A stretch of 64,000 nucleotides of DNA from UBA7803 sp040219935. Its GTDB lineage: Bacteria > Pseudomonadota > Gammaproteobacteria > Pseudomonadales > Azotimanducaceae. The notes beneath the pieces are model-generated. The model was not told the DNA's origin and searched no databases. It was given only the letters and a program-made list of their open reading frames with translations. The stretch covers positions 107,658-171,657 of the forward strand of contig JAVJUA010000068.1 of the NCBI GenBank assembly GCA_040219935.1, in the 5' to 3' direction. Position 1 is the stretch's first letter. Each line of letters opens with the position of its first letter. Positions 9,340 through 17,750 of this stretch are shown here, piece by piece. Made by a program: the position numbers and the translations under genes.

Positions 9340-10401
9340 TCAGCTCGGCGGTGACGGACGCTCCCCCGACAGTGCGTCGACCGTCAGCGCCTCCTGGCCG
9401 CGCAGGATGTCCAGCCGGATGGTCGAGCCGGGCGTGGTGTGGGCGATCAGGCGGCTGACCACCGCAGAGCTGACCGCTGGCTGGTCGTTGATGGCGATGA
9501 TCAGGTCGCCCACCAGCAGCCCCGCGAGGTGCGCTGGCCCTTCCTGCAGCACGCCGGTGACCTCGAGACCGACGCCCATGCCGGGCGCCGGGGTGCCGGA
9601 GAGCTGGATGCCGAGCCAGCCGCGCGTGACCCGGCCGGTCTCGACGATCTCGTTGAGCACGGCCATGGCGAGCTGCGCCGGGATGGCGAAGCCGATGCCT
9701 TCGGAGCCGCCGGAGCGGCTGAAGATCAGGGTGTTGATGCCGATCAGATTGCCGGCGGCGTCGATCAGCGCTCCGCCCGAGTTGCCCGGGTTGATCGCGG
9801 CATCGGTCTGGATGAAGTCGTCGTAGGGGCTGACGCTGATGCCGGTGCGGCCCTTGGCGCTGATGATGCCGGACGACACGGTCTGGCCGATGCCGAACGG
9901 GTTGCCGATGGCCAGCGCGATGTCGCCCACCTGCACCGAGTCGGAGGTGCCGAGCGGAATCGGCGCCAGGCCGGATGCCTCCACCTTGATCACGGCCAGG
10001 TCGGTCTCGGGGTCGGTGCCCACCACCCTGGCGATGGTGGCCTGGCCGTTGTTGAAGGCCACCAGAATCTCGTCGGCACCGGCAATGACGTGGTTGTTGG
10101 TGAGGATGTAGCCATCCTCCCGGACCACGACGCCCGAGCCGAGCGCGCTCTGCAGGTGGTTGTTCTCGCGGCTCGAGAAGCGCTCGCACCAGGCCTGGAA
10201 GCGCGGCAGCTGGCAGATCGGCGGGGTGACCACCTTGCTCGAGTAGATGTTGACCACGGCTGGGGCCGCGCGTTGCACGGCGGCGGCGAACCCCGGATGG
10301 GCCGGGTCCGCGGGTTCGGGCCGCACCAGCACCATGACGGCGAGGCCGACCACGGCGCCCACCAGGGCGGGCATCAGCACGTAACGCAGCAGTTCACGCA
10401 T
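9340..10401 (-). CDS. degS: DegS-like membrane-anchored serine protease
   Basis: This is a 353-residue HtrA-family protease with one N-terminal membrane anchor (YVLMPALVGAVVGLAVMVLV), a trypsin-like domain and one PDZ domain, the layout of DegS rather than DegP. The catalytic triad is visible: H in LTNNHVI, D in PETDLAVIK, S in NPGNSGGAL. The PDZ domain covers roughly residues 250-340 with GVGLEVTGVLQEGPAHLAGL. DegS-type proteases start the sigma-E envelope stress cascade by cleaving RseA. It is divergent from zapE, as degS-type genes often are. Confidence 0.88.
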   Translation of the reverse strand: MRELLRYVLMPALVGAVVGLAVMVLVRPEPADPAHPGFAAAVQRAAPAVVNIYSSKVVTPPICQLPRFQAWCERFSSRENNHLQSALGSGVVVREDGYILTNNHVIAGADEILVAFNNGQATIARVVGTDPETDLAVIKVEASGLAPIPLGTSDSVQVGDIALAIGNPFGIGQTVSSGIISAKGRTGISVSPYDDFIQTDAAINPGNSGGALIDAAGNLIGINTLIFSRSGGSEGIGFAIPAQLAMAVLNEIVETGRVTRGWLGIQLSGTPAPGMGVGLEVTGVLQEGPAHLAGLLVGDLIIAINDQPAVSSAVVSRLIAHTTPGSTIRLDILRGQEALTVDALSGERPSPPS

Positions 10402-10488
10402 GGCGGGGAAGTTAGCAGAATTGCCTCTTGGTGTAATGCCGGAGCACAGGCTAAAGTCCGCGCCATTGCAGCAAAAGTGTCAGCGAAA

Positions 10489-11613
10489 GTGTCAGCAGAA
10501 CACGCCGTGGCGGGGGCCGACTCGCCGCGTTCCAGATACCAGCAGCTCTTGCGCACCGGGAAGATTTCGCCTGATCCGGCGCAGGCAGAGGTCGTCGACC
10601 TGCTGGAGGCCGTGTTCGACCGCCTGACCAGCGCCCGCAACGAGCGGCCCAGCCTGCTCAGCCGCCTGCTGCCGCGCCAGCGGCGTGCCGTGGAGCCGGT
10701 TCGTGGCCTGTACATGTGGGGCGGTGTCGGGCGTGGCAAGACCATGCTGATGGATCTGTTCTACGAGTGCCTGCCCGCGGACGACCGGCTGCGCATGCAC
10801 TTCCACCGCTTCATGCACCGTGTGCATCGCGACCTGCGGGACCTGGCGGGCAACGCCAACCCGCTGCAGCAGGTGGCGGACCGTTTCGCCCGGGAGTCGA
10901 GCGTGCTCTGCTTCGACGAGTTCTTCGTCTCCGACATCGGCGACGCCATGATTCTCGCGGAGCTGCTGGAAGGCCTGTTCCGACGCGGGGTGACCCTGGT
11001 CGCCACGTCGAACGTGCGTCCTGACCTGCTCTATCGGGACGGACTGCAGCGGCGCCGCTTTCTGCCGGCCATCGCCCTGTTGGAGAAGCACACGCAGGTG
11101 TTCGAAGTGGGCGGCGACGTCGATTATCGGCTGCGGGTGCTGGAGCGGGCCGAGATCTTCCATGCCCCCCTGGACCGGGAGGCGGAGGAGAGCCTGCGCC
11201 GCAGCTTCGAGGCGCTGGCGCCGGACGCGCCGGAGCGGGACGTGGTGCTGGAGGTGGAGGGCCGGCCGCTGCGGGCTCGGTTCGTGGCCGAGGACGTGGC
11301 CTGGTTCGAGTTCGCCGAACTCTGTGAAGGGCCCCGCAGCCAGAACGACTACATCGAGTTGGCGCGCTGCTTTCACGCGGTGCTGGTATCCAACGTGCGC
11401 CGGTTCACCTCGCGCAACGAGGATGCGGCCCGACGCTTTATCAGTTTGGTTGACGAGTTCTACGATCGCGGCGTGAAGCTGATTCTGTCCGCCGAAGTGC
11501 CGGTGGACGAACTGTATGCCGGGGAGCGGCTGCGCTTCGAGTTCGAGCGGACGGAGAGTCGGCTGCTGGAAATGCAGTCGCACGAGTACCTCGCCCGTAC
11601 TCACCTGGCCTGA
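10489..11613 (+). CDS. zapE: Cell division ATPase ZapE (AFG1 family)
   Basis: ZapE is an AFG1-like ATPase that in E. coli joins the Z-ring under stress. From a GTG at 10489 the product has 374 residues, essentially the E. coli length. It has Walker A GVGRGKT in LYMWGGVGRGKTMLMDLFY, Walker B VLCFDEFFVSDI and an arginine-finger region NDYIELARCFHAVLVSNVRRF. The start is ambiguous: GTGs at 10477, 10489 and 10507 are in frame, and the first two lie in a tandem 12-bp duplication. No strong ribosome binding site decides between them. Confidence 0.87.
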   Translation: MSAEHAVAGADSPRSRYQQLLRTGKISPDPAQAEVVDLLEAVFDRLTSARNERPSLLSRLLPRQRRAVEPVRGLYMWGGVGRGKTMLMDLFYECLPADDRLRMHFHRFMHRVHRDLRDLAGNANPLQQVADRFARESSVLCFDEFFVSDIGDAMILAELLEGLFRRGVTLVATSNVRPDLLYRDGLQRRRFLPAIALLEKHTQVFEVGGDVDYRLRVLERAEIFHAPLDREAEESLRRSFEALAPDAPERDVVLEVEGRPLRARFVAEDVAWFEFAELCEGPRSQNDYIELARCFHAVLVSNVRRFTSRNEDAARRFISLVDEFYDRGVKLILSAEVPVDELYAGERLRFEFERTESRLLEMQSHEYLARTHLA

Positions 11614-11632
11614 GAGGGTGGTTCGCGCGGTT

Positions 11633-11766
11633 CGTCCCGGGAAGCGACCTCCGCGCCCCCGCTCAGCCGCTCCGCGGTACCCTCGGTCGCCGATGTTGCC
11701 CGCTGCGCGGTCAAATCGGCTCCCTCGGCTTCGCTCAAAGGTGCGCGGAGGTCGCTTCCCGGGACG
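11633..11766. repeat. 24-bp perfect inverted repeat with 86-base loop
   Basis: Arms at 11633-11656 and 11743-11766 are perfect inverted copies (left arm begins CGTCCCGGGAAG). They lie in the 361-bp gap between zapE and rplM, which otherwise contains no credible gene. The spacer is GC-rich. No flanking target duplication is evident. It could be a transcribed hairpin, a small non-autonomous mobile element or a REP-like sequence. Confidence 0.75.
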
Positions 11767-11890
11767 CCCCAGCCATCGCTGCTCTCACGCCAGGTGGGTG
11801 CGGGTGAGGGACATCCGGGGGCGCGCCCCGCAGGGTGCGCTCCCGCCGCCGATCGCGGGGATCGAAGCGCGGACTTGGCTGACCGGCATC

Positions 11891-11916
11891 GGCGCCCGCC
11901 CCCCGTGTCGGGCGCC
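11891..11916. terminator. GC hairpin upstream of the rplM promoter
   Basis: GGCGCCCG at 11891-11898 pairs with CGGGCGCC at 11909-11916 across a 10-base loop, just before the rplM -35. It could insulate the ribosomal operon from upstream transcription. There is no T-run, so this is only a moderate call. Confidence 0.35.
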
Positions 11917-11917
11917 A

Positions 11918-11946
11918 TTGTAAAGGCGATACCACTTCGCTAGACT
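11918..11946 (+). promoter_or_regulatory. Candidate rplM-rpsI promoter
   Basis: TTGTAA at 11918-11923 and TAGACT at 11941-11946 are separated by 17 bases, a sigma-70 arrangement placing the start near 11953, about 20 bases before the rplM ATG. A ribosomal protein operon at this point needs its own promoter, which supports the call. Confidence 0.5.
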
Positions 11947-11974
11947 TCGCGCCTCCAAAAATCCGGGCAACCTC

Positions 11975-12403
11975 ATGAAAACGGTAAGCATGCGGGCGGA
12001 GGACGTCCGGCATTCCTGGTACGTCGTCGACGCCGCCGACAAGACCCTGGGCCGGCTCGCTACCGAGCTCGCGCATCGCCTGCGGGGCAAGCACAAGCCG
12101 CAGTACACCCCCCACGTCGATACCGGCGACTACATCGTGGTCGTCAATGCCGAGAAGGTGCGGGTCACTGGCAACAAGACCACCGATAAGATCTACTATC
12201 GGCACAGCGGCTACCCGGGCGGTATCAAGAGCATCAGCTTCGAGCATCTGCGGGACAGCCGCCCCGAGCGCATCATCGAGACGGCGGTGAAGGGCATGCT
12301 GCCCCGGAACTCGCTCGGCCGAGCCATGCTCAAGAAGCTGAAGGTGTACGCCGGCAGCGAGCACCCGCACAGCGCCCAGCAACCCGAAACCCTGGACATC
12401 TAA
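11975..12403 (+). CDS. rplM: 50S ribosomal protein L13
   Basis: L13 is an early-assembling large-subunit protein. The 142-residue product is full length with family stretches WYVVDAADKTLGRLATELAHRLRGKHKPQYTPHVDTGDYIVVVNAEKV, HSGYPGGIKS and VKGMLPRNSLGRAMLKKLKVYAGSEHPHSAQQP. It is followed after three bases by rpsI, the conserved rplM-rpsI pair. Confidence 0.97.
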   Translation: MKTVSMRAEDVRHSWYVVDAADKTLGRLATELAHRLRGKHKPQYTPHVDTGDYIVVVNAEKVRVTGNKTTDKIYYRHSGYPGGIKSISFEHLRDSRPERIIETAVKGMLPRNSLGRAMLKKLKVYAGSEHPHSAQQPETLDI

Positions 12404-12406
12404 CCC

Positions 12407-12799
12407 ATGGCAGCGACTCAGAACTACGGCACCGGCCGCCGCAAGACCTCCACCGCGAGGGTATTCGTTCGGCCCGGCTCCGGCGCCATCACCGTGAACA
12501 ACCTGCCATTGGACAAGTACTTCGGGCGCGAGACCTCGCGCATGATCGTCCGCCAGGCGCTGGAAGTGGTTGAGCTGGTCGACAAGGTCGACGTCAAGGT
12601 CACCGTGCGCGGCGGCGGCAACTCCGGCCAGGCCGGCTCCATTCGTCACGGCATCGCCCGGGCGCTGGTGGAGCATGACGAGGGCCTTCGGGTGCCTCTG
12701 CGCAGGGCCGGCTTCCTGACCCGGGACGCCCGTGAAGTGGAGCGTAAGAAGGTGGGCCTGCGCAAGGCGCGCAAGCGTCCGCAGTACTCGAAGCGCTAA
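12407..12799 (+). CDS. rpsI: 30S ribosomal protein S9
   Basis: S9 is a small-subunit head protein whose C-terminal tail reaches the P-site tRNA. The 130-residue product starts YGTGRRKTSTARVFVRPG and ends with the hallmark basic tail RKKVGLRKARKRPQYSKR. It is co-transcribed with rplM. Confidence 0.97.
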   Translation: MAATQNYGTGRRKTSTARVFVRPGSGAITVNNLPLDKYFGRETSRMIVRQALEVVELVDKVDVKVTVRGGGNSGQAGSIRHGIARALVEHDEGLRVPLRRAGFLTRDAREVERKKVGLRKARKRPQYSKR

Positions 12800-12864
12800 C
12801 GTCCGAGTTCGACCCGGCGCTCCAACCGGAGCACGCCGGCACAACCGACAGGAACAGGCTACTT

Positions 12865-12886
12865 CCGGGCCGCGAAAGCGGTCCGG
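12865..12886 (+). terminator. GAAA-capped hairpin after rpsI
   Basis: A 9-bp stem (12865-12873 with 12878-12886, one G-T wobble) closes on a GAAA tetraloop, 65 bases after the rpsI stop and upstream of petA. There is no T-run, so it may be a processing or attenuation hairpin rather than a full terminator. Confidence 0.45.
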
Positions 12887-12940
12887 CATGTCGGGTGTGT
12901 GTTAAACTCGTGCGTCTTTGAAAACTCGGTGGAGCATGGT

Positions 12941-13597
12941 GTGAGCCAGGGCGATCAGGTGAAGAAGCCGACCGCGGAGCAACTCGCGGCAAGCATCGAT
13001 ACTGCAGGCATCAACAAGCAGCGGCGGTACTTCCTGATTGGCGCTACAGCCGTGGTGGGCGGCCTCGGCGTGGTGGGGGCGGCGGTGCCGTTCGTCGCAT
13101 CCTGGCAGCCGAGCGCCAAGGCCCGCGCGTTGGGTGCGCCGGTGACCGTAGACATCAGCAAGCTGCGTCCCGGTGAGATGCTCGGCCCCGTGCCGGCGTG
13201 GCGCGGGCAGCCGATCTTCGTGCTCTACCGCACCGAGGAGGCGATCGCCCGCCTCGAGCAGGAAAACGACGACCTCGCGGATCCGAACTCGACCAACCCG
13301 GAGATGCAGCCGGGTTACGCCCAGAATCCCTACCGGGCCAAGCGGCCGGAGATCGGCATCTACGTCGGGTTGTGCACCCACCTCGGCTGCTCGCCGGCCT
13401 ACCATGGTGAAGTGGTTCCCGAGCCCTTCGATCCGAACTGGCAGGGCGGCTTCTTCTGCCCCTGTCACGGGTCTCGATTCGATCTCGCCGGTCGGGTGGT
13501 CAAGGGCGTGCCGGCTCCGGACAACCTCCCGGTCCCCCCGTACCAGTTTCTGAGCGACACCGTGGTGCTGATCGGAGAAGACGAGGAGACCGCCTGA
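12941..13597 (+). CDS. petA: Ubiquinol-cytochrome c reductase Rieske iron-sulfur subunit
   Basis: This subunit carries the 2Fe-2S cluster that takes the first electron from ubiquinol in the bc1 complex. From GTG 12941 (GGAG six bases upstream) the product has 218 residues. A twin-arginine-like/membrane segment (KQRRYFLIGATAVVGGLGVVGAAVPF) is followed by a Rieske domain with both cluster-binding loops, CTHLGC and CPCHGS. An insertion rich in Asn/Pro lies before the first loop. The stop overlaps the petB ATG by one base. Confidence 0.94.
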   Translation: MSQGDQVKKPTAEQLAASIDTAGINKQRRYFLIGATAVVGGLGVVGAAVPFVASWQPSAKARALGAPVTVDISKLRPGEMLGPVPAWRGQPIFVLYRTEEAIARLEQENDDLADPNSTNPEMQPGYAQNPYRAKRPEIGIYVGLCTHLGCSPAYHGEVVPEPFDPNWQGGFFCPCHGSRFDLAGRVVKGVPAPDNLPVPPYQFLSDTVVLIGEDEETA

Positions 13598-14877
13598 TGG
13601 CCGAGATGCCGCGCAAGGAGGGCCGGGTCGCCGCCGGCTGGAACAGCTTCATCGGCTGGGTCGACGAACGCTTCCCCCTCACCGAGACGTTCGAGTACCA
13701 CATGTCGCGGTACTGGGCGCCCAAGAACTTCAACTTCTGGTACCTGTTCGGCGTGCTGTCGATCGTGGTGCTGGTGAATCAGCTGCTCACCGGTATCTGG
13801 CTCACCATGAGCTACGTGCCCAGCGGCGACGGCGCGTTCGCGTCCGTCGAGTACATCATGCGCGACGTCGAGTACGGCTGGCTGCTGCGCTACCTGCACT
13901 CCACGGGCGCCTCGGCATTCTTCGTCGTCGTCTACCTGCACATGTTCCGGGCGCTGATGTACGGCTCTTACCGCAAGCCGCGGGAGCTGCTGTGGCTCAT
14001 CGGCATGGCCATATTCGTGGTGCTGATGGCCGAAGGGTTCTTCGGCTACCTGCTGCCCTGGGGCAACATGTCCTACTGGGGTGCGCAGGTGATCGTGTCT
14101 CTGGTGGGAGCCATTCCCGTCATCGGTCCCGATCTGATGGAGTGGGTTCGCGGCGACTTCCTGATGTCGGAGATCACGCTTAACCGCTTCTTCGCGCTGC
14201 ACGTGGTGGCGCTGCCCCTGGTGCTGGTGATGCTGGTGTTCGTGCACATCGTCGCGCTGCACCACGTCGGCTCGAACAACCCCGACGGCGTCGACGTCAA
14301 GAAAAACAAGGACGAGAACGGCGTGCCGCTGGACGCCATCCCTTTCCATCCGTACTACACCATCGGTCACGACCTGCCGGCCATCGTCGCGTTCCTGTTC
14401 ATCTTCTGCGCGGTGGTGTTCTTTGCACCCGAGATGGGCGGCTACTTCCTCGAGAAGCCCAACTTCGAGCAGGCCAACCCGCTGAAGACTCCCGCGCACA
14501 TCGCGCCGGTCTGGTACTACACCCCGTACTACGCCATGTTGCGCGCATCCACCTACCCGCTGTTCGGGCTCACGGCCAAGTTCTGGGGCTTTGTCGTGAT
14601 GGCGGCCGCGATCCTGCTGCCGGCCGTTCTGCCCTGGCTCGATCGCAGCCCGGTCAAGTCGATCCGCTACAAGGGCCTGGCGTCGAAGGTGATGCTGGCG
14701 CTGTTCGTGATCAGCTTCTTCATCCTCGGATACCTGGGCACGATTCCCCCCTCCGCGCAGGCGACCATGCTGGCGCAGGCATGCACGGTCATTTACTTCG
14801 CCTACTTCGTGCTGATGCCCTGGTACACGCGAGCGGAGAAGACCAAGCCCGTGCCCGAACGGGTCACCATGCGATGA
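13597..14877 (+). CDS. petB: Cytochrome b subunit of the bc1 complex
   Basis: This is the integral membrane cytochrome b that binds two hemes and both quinone sites. The 426-residue product has eight hydrophobic segments. Heme-ligating histidines lie in YLHSTGASAFFVVVYLHMFR and in the later FFALHVVALPLVLVMLVFVHIVALHHVG. The Qo-site PEWY-type motif appears as APVWYYTPYYAMLR, a PVWY variant seen in proteobacteria. It is the second gene of petABC; its stop overlaps the petC start region. Confidence 0.95.
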   Translation: MAEMPRKEGRVAAGWNSFIGWVDERFPLTETFEYHMSRYWAPKNFNFWYLFGVLSIVVLVNQLLTGIWLTMSYVPSGDGAFASVEYIMRDVEYGWLLRYLHSTGASAFFVVVYLHMFRALMYGSYRKPRELLWLIGMAIFVVLMAEGFFGYLLPWGNMSYWGAQVIVSLVGAIPVIGPDLMEWVRGDFLMSEITLNRFFALHVVALPLVLVMLVFVHIVALHHVGSNNPDGVDVKKNKDENGVPLDAIPFHPYYTIGHDLPAIVAFLFIFCAVVFFAPEMGGYFLEKPNFEQANPLKTPAHIAPVWYYTPYYAMLRASTYPLFGLTAKFWGFVVMAAAILLPAVLPWLDRSPVKSIRYKGLASKVMLALFVISFFILGYLGTIPPSAQATMLAQACTVIYFAYFVLMPWYTRAEKTKPVPERVTMR

Positions 14878-14885
14878 GGGTCAGC

Positions 14886-15737
14886 ATGCGCGACAAGAAG
14901 AACGACGGGAACCAAGGCATGACGAAGTTCGCAGTGCTTCGCCGCGGCCTGCTGGCCTCTCTGGCGCTGATGGCAGGCCTGATCGCTGTCCCTGCCCAGG
15001 TGTGGGCTGCGGCGTCGAACTATCCGATGGAGCCTATGAAGCCTAACCTGCAGGACCTGCCGTCGCTGCAGAATGGGTTCCGACTCTATGCGAACTACTG
15101 CCTGGCGTGCCATTCCCTCAAGTTCCAGCGCTACGAGCGCACCGCCAACGATCTCGGCATTCCCCACGACATCATGCTCGACAACCTCATCTTCACCGGC
15201 CAGAAGATCGGCGAGCACATGGTTTCGGCGATGGACCCGGAGTCGGCCAAGAACTGGTTCGGCGCGCCGCCGCCCGATCTCACCATGGTGGCGCGCGTGC
15301 GCGGCGCCGAATGGATCTACAACTATCTGAAGACCTTCTACCTCGACGACATGCGTCCGCTTGGCGTCAACAACAAGGTGTTCCCCAACGTCGGTATGCC
15401 GCATGCGCTCATCGAGCTGCAGGGCATCCAGCGCGAGGGCTGCATCCAGGTGCCGAAGATTGCGCCCAACGGCGGCGAGATGCGCGACCCGCTCGCGCCT
15501 GGTACGCCGATCACCGAGGAGCAGTGCGGCCACCTGGTGCTCGAGGAGGGTAGTGGTGCCTACACGCCCGAGGAGTACGACCAGGCGGTGTACGACATCA
15601 GCAACTTCCTCTACTACGTGGGTGAGCCCAGCCGGCTCGAGCGTCATCGGCTCGGCGTGTACGTGCTGCTCTTCCTCCTGATTCTGTATGCATTCACCTG
15701 GCTGCTTGGCCGGGAATACCACAAGGCGGTTCGATAA
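14886..15737 (+). CDS. petC: Cytochrome c1 of the bc1 complex
   Basis: This is the heme-c subunit that passes electrons from the Rieske protein to soluble cytochrome c. The product has a signal peptide (RRGLLASLALMAGLIAVPAQVWA), a CLACH heme-binding motif, a methionine-rich stretch for the sixth ligand (VSAMDPESAKNWFGAPPPDLTMVAR) and a C-terminal membrane anchor (YVLLFLLILYAFTWLLG). Possible starts are ATG 14874, 14886 and 14919. 14886 is chosen because GAGGG lies five bases upstream; 14919 would still keep the signal peptide. Confidence 0.92.
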   Translation: MRDKKNDGNQGMTKFAVLRRGLLASLALMAGLIAVPAQVWAAASNYPMEPMKPNLQDLPSLQNGFRLYANYCLACHSLKFQRYERTANDLGIPHDIMLDNLIFTGQKIGEHMVSAMDPESAKNWFGAPPPDLTMVARVRGAEWIYNYLKTFYLDDMRPLGVNNKVFPNVGMPHALIELQGIQREGCIQVPKIAPNGGEMRDPLAPGTPITEEQCGHLVLEEGSGAYTPEEYDQAVYDISNFLYYVGEPSRLERHRLGVYVLLFLLILYAFTWLLGREYHKAVR

Positions 15738-15743
15738 AAGCCA

Positions 15744-16376
15744 ATGAGCCTAGTAACCCGACGATCTTCCATGACGCTGTTCTCGGACGCGCGTGATCAT
15801 TATTCCCACCGCGTCCGGATGGTGCTCTCCGAGAAGGGGGTGACCTGCGACGTCGTCGACGTCGACCCGAACAACAAGCCGGAGGACCTGGCCGAGATCA
15901 ACCCCTACAACAGCCTGCCTACGCTGCTCGATCGCGACCTCGTACTCTACGAAGCCAACGTGATCATGGAGTACCTGGACGAGCGCTTTCCGCATCCGCC
16001 GCTGCTGCCCGTGTATCCGGTGCAGCGGGCTCTGTCGCGGCTCTGGATCACGCGGGTCGAGAAGGAGTGGAGCGGCCGTCTCGACATCCTCATGGCCGGC
16101 AAGGGCAGGGAGACCGTCATCACCCGCGCGCGCAAGGAGCTGCGCGAGAGCATCGTCGCGGTGGCGCCCATCTTCGCCGAGAAGCCGTTCTTCATGAACG
16201 AAGAGTTCACGCTGGTGGACTGCTGCGTTGCGCCCATCCTGTGGCGTCTCAAATCGGTCGATATCAGCCTTCCCGAGCGCACGACCAAGCCCCTGCAGAA
16301 GTACATGCAGAAGATCTTCGAGCGTCCGTCCTTCCGCGAGAGCCTCACCGAGTCCGAGCTGGAGATGCAGGACTGA
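15744..16376 (+). CDS. sspA: Stringent starvation protein A (GST-fold regulator)
   Basis: SspA is a glutathione-S-transferase-fold protein that binds RNA polymerase and alters transcription in stationary phase. The 210-residue product has the thioredoxin-like N-domain (TLFSDARDHYSHRVRMVLSEKGV, NPYNSLPTLLDRDLVLYEANVIMEYLDERFPHPPL) and the helical C-domain. The catalytic Cys/Ser of true GSTs is not obvious, as expected for SspA. It follows petC by six bases and precedes sspB. Confidence 0.9.
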   Translation: MSLVTRRSSMTLFSDARDHYSHRVRMVLSEKGVTCDVVDVDPNNKPEDLAEINPYNSLPTLLDRDLVLYEANVIMEYLDERFPHPPLLPVYPVQRALSRLWITRVEKEWSGRLDILMAGKGRETVITRARKELRESIVAVAPIFAEKPFFMNEEFTLVDCCVAPILWRLKSVDISLPERTTKPLQKYMQKIFERPSFRESLTESELEMQD

Positions 16377-16395
16377 TGCGGCCTGCCTGCCGGTT

Positions 16396-16800
16396 TTGAC
16401 CAGCGACCAGGTAAAGCCCAAGCGCCCCTACCTGCTGCGTGCGTTTCACGACTGGATCGTCGACAGCGGACTCACCCCCTATCTGCTGGTGGATGCCGCC
16501 TTCGACGGGGTGGCCGTACCCGCCGAGTACGTGAGCGACGGCAAGATCGTGCTCAACGTCGCTGCGTCCGCGGTTCAGGGATACCGCCAGGACGATCAGT
16601 GTGTCAGCTTCAGCTGCCGGTTCGGGGGCCGGCCGTTTCCCGTTTACCTGCCCATGGGAGCCATCAGCGCCATCTACGCCAAGGAGACCGGGGAAGGCAT
16701 GGTGTTTCAGGCCGAGGACTTTCCGCCGCCGGAAGGCGCTCCCGAGGGCGATGACGGCCCCCGACCGCCGGGGGCGGGCCATCTCAAGGTGGTGAAGTAG
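16396..16800 (+). CDS. sspB: ClpXP adaptor SspB
   Basis: SspB delivers ssrA-tagged proteins to ClpXP. The 134-residue product has the conserved substrate-binding domain (KRPYLLRAFHDWIVDSGLTPYLLVDA, IVLNVAASAV, FSCRFGGRPFPVYLPMGAISAIYAKETGEGM). A disordered Pro/Asp/Gly linker follows, and the last residues GHLKVVK form the ClpX-binding tail. The start is a TTG at 16396, since no ATG precedes the domain in this frame. A GTG alternative was not found. Confidence 0.9.
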   Translation: MTSDQVKPKRPYLLRAFHDWIVDSGLTPYLLVDAAFDGVAVPAEYVSDGKIVLNVAASAVQGYRQDDQCVSFSCRFGGRPFPVYLPMGAISAIYAKETGEGMVFQAEDFPPPEGAPEGDDGPRPPGAGHLKVVK

Positions 16801-16837
16801 CAGCAGCGCGGCGGCGGCTGCCCCGGCGGGCGCCGGT

Positions 16838-17395
16838 TCAGATGTACTCGAAGACCTTGACGATGCGCTGCACGCCGTACACCGAGCGCACCACCTCTAC
16901 CGCCTGGTCGGCTTCCTCTCGCGGCAGCAGGCCCATGAGATAGACGGTGCCGTTCTCGGTGATCACCTTGATCTTGCGCGCCGCTACCTCGGCGTCGGCC
17001 AGCATGCGGGTCTTCACCTTGGTCGTCAGCCAGCTGTCGTTGGCGCGCGCCACCATCGACGTAGGCCCGCCCACCTCCAGCTCGTTGTGCACCCTGCGAA
17101 CCTTGTCGATGCCCTTGGCGATCTCTTCGGCTCTCTGCCGCAGCGCTTCGGTCTCGACCTGTCCCGCCAGCAGCAGCACACCGTTGTAGCTCACGGCCAC
17201 CAGGTGGGCCGAGTTGAATGCCGGATCGGAGTTCCAGATCTCGCGCTTGACCATGGACTCGACCACCTGGTCATCGATCATCGTGCCGGGGGTTCGTACC
17301 CGGGGGTCGTCGCTGAATGCCGCGCAGCCGGCCAGGATCGCCAGCATCAGGGCGAGCAGCCATGGTCGAAGGTCAGTCGTCCTGCGAGAAGGCAT
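16838..17395 (-). CDS. dolP: Outer membrane lipoprotein with two BON domains (DolP/YraP type)
   Basis: DolP is a division- and membrane-stress-associated outer-membrane lipoprotein that binds anionic phospholipids. The 185-residue product has a lipobox (LAILAGCAAF) and two BON domains: about residues 40-110 (DDQVVESMVKREIWNSDPAFNSAHLVAVSYNGVLLLAGQV) and 115-185 (DSWLTTKVKTRMLADAEVAARKIKVITENGTVYLMGLLP). The ATG at 17395 lies 23 bp inside the end of yraN. In E. coli diaA separates yraN from this gene; it is absent here. Confidence 0.88.
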   Translation of the reverse strand: MPSRRTTDLRPWLLALMLAILAGCAAFSDDPRVRTPGTMIDDQVVESMVKREIWNSDPAFNSAHLVAVSYNGVLLLAGQVETEALRQRAEEIAKGIDKVRRVHNELEVGGPTSMVARANDSWLTTKVKTRMLADAEVAARKIKVITENGTVYLMGLLPREEADQAVEVVRSVYGVQRIVKVFEYI

Positions 17396-17744
17396 CGCGT
17401 ACCCAATGAATTTCCGGGCGGTAGTTTCGCTTCGTAACCGATACCACGTCAAATCGGCAGGGCCGCTGCTCAGCGTGATGGCGGCTGAGGTAGACACGGG
17501 CCGCCGTCGTCAGGCGCCGCCGCTTGGCGTGGGTCACGGTTTCGAACCCGGCTCCGAAGCGCTCGTCGGCGCGAAACCGGACCTCGACGAACACCAGCTC
17601 GTCGCCGTCGGCCATCACCAGGTCGATCTCGCCGTGCCGGCATCGGAAGTTGCGATCCACGGGTACCAGTCCCTGGCCTGCCAGAAATCGGGCTGCAGCC
17701 TGCTCCGCCCAGCGGCCGGTCTGCAGATGCGGCGCGTCGGCCAC
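17373..17744 (-). CDS. yraN: UPF0102 family nuclease-like protein YraN
   Basis: This is a small protein of the YraN family with a restriction-endonuclease-like fold; its function is not established. The 123-residue product shows GRWAEQAAARFLAGQGL, the core RCRHGEIDLVMADGDELVFVEVRFRAD (putative active-site Glu, Asp, Glu and a normally Lys position that reads Arg in EVR), and KRRRLTTAARVYLS. It lies between lpoA and dolP and overlaps dolP by 23 bp. Confidence 0.85.
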   Translation of the reverse strand: MADAPHLQTGRWAEQAAARFLAGQGLVPVDRNFRCRHGEIDLVMADGDELVFVEVRFRADERFGAGFETVTHAKRRRLTTAARVYLSRHHAEQRPCRFDVVSVTKRNYRPEIHWVRDAFSQDD

Positions 17745-17750
17745 CGCGCC

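Noticed and set aside
8195..10189. Long minus-strand open frame (664 codons) opposite hisD and through degS
   Set aside because: It is antisense to well-conserved hisD and out of frame with degS; its Arg/Gly/His-rich composition is typical of a GC-rich shadow frame.
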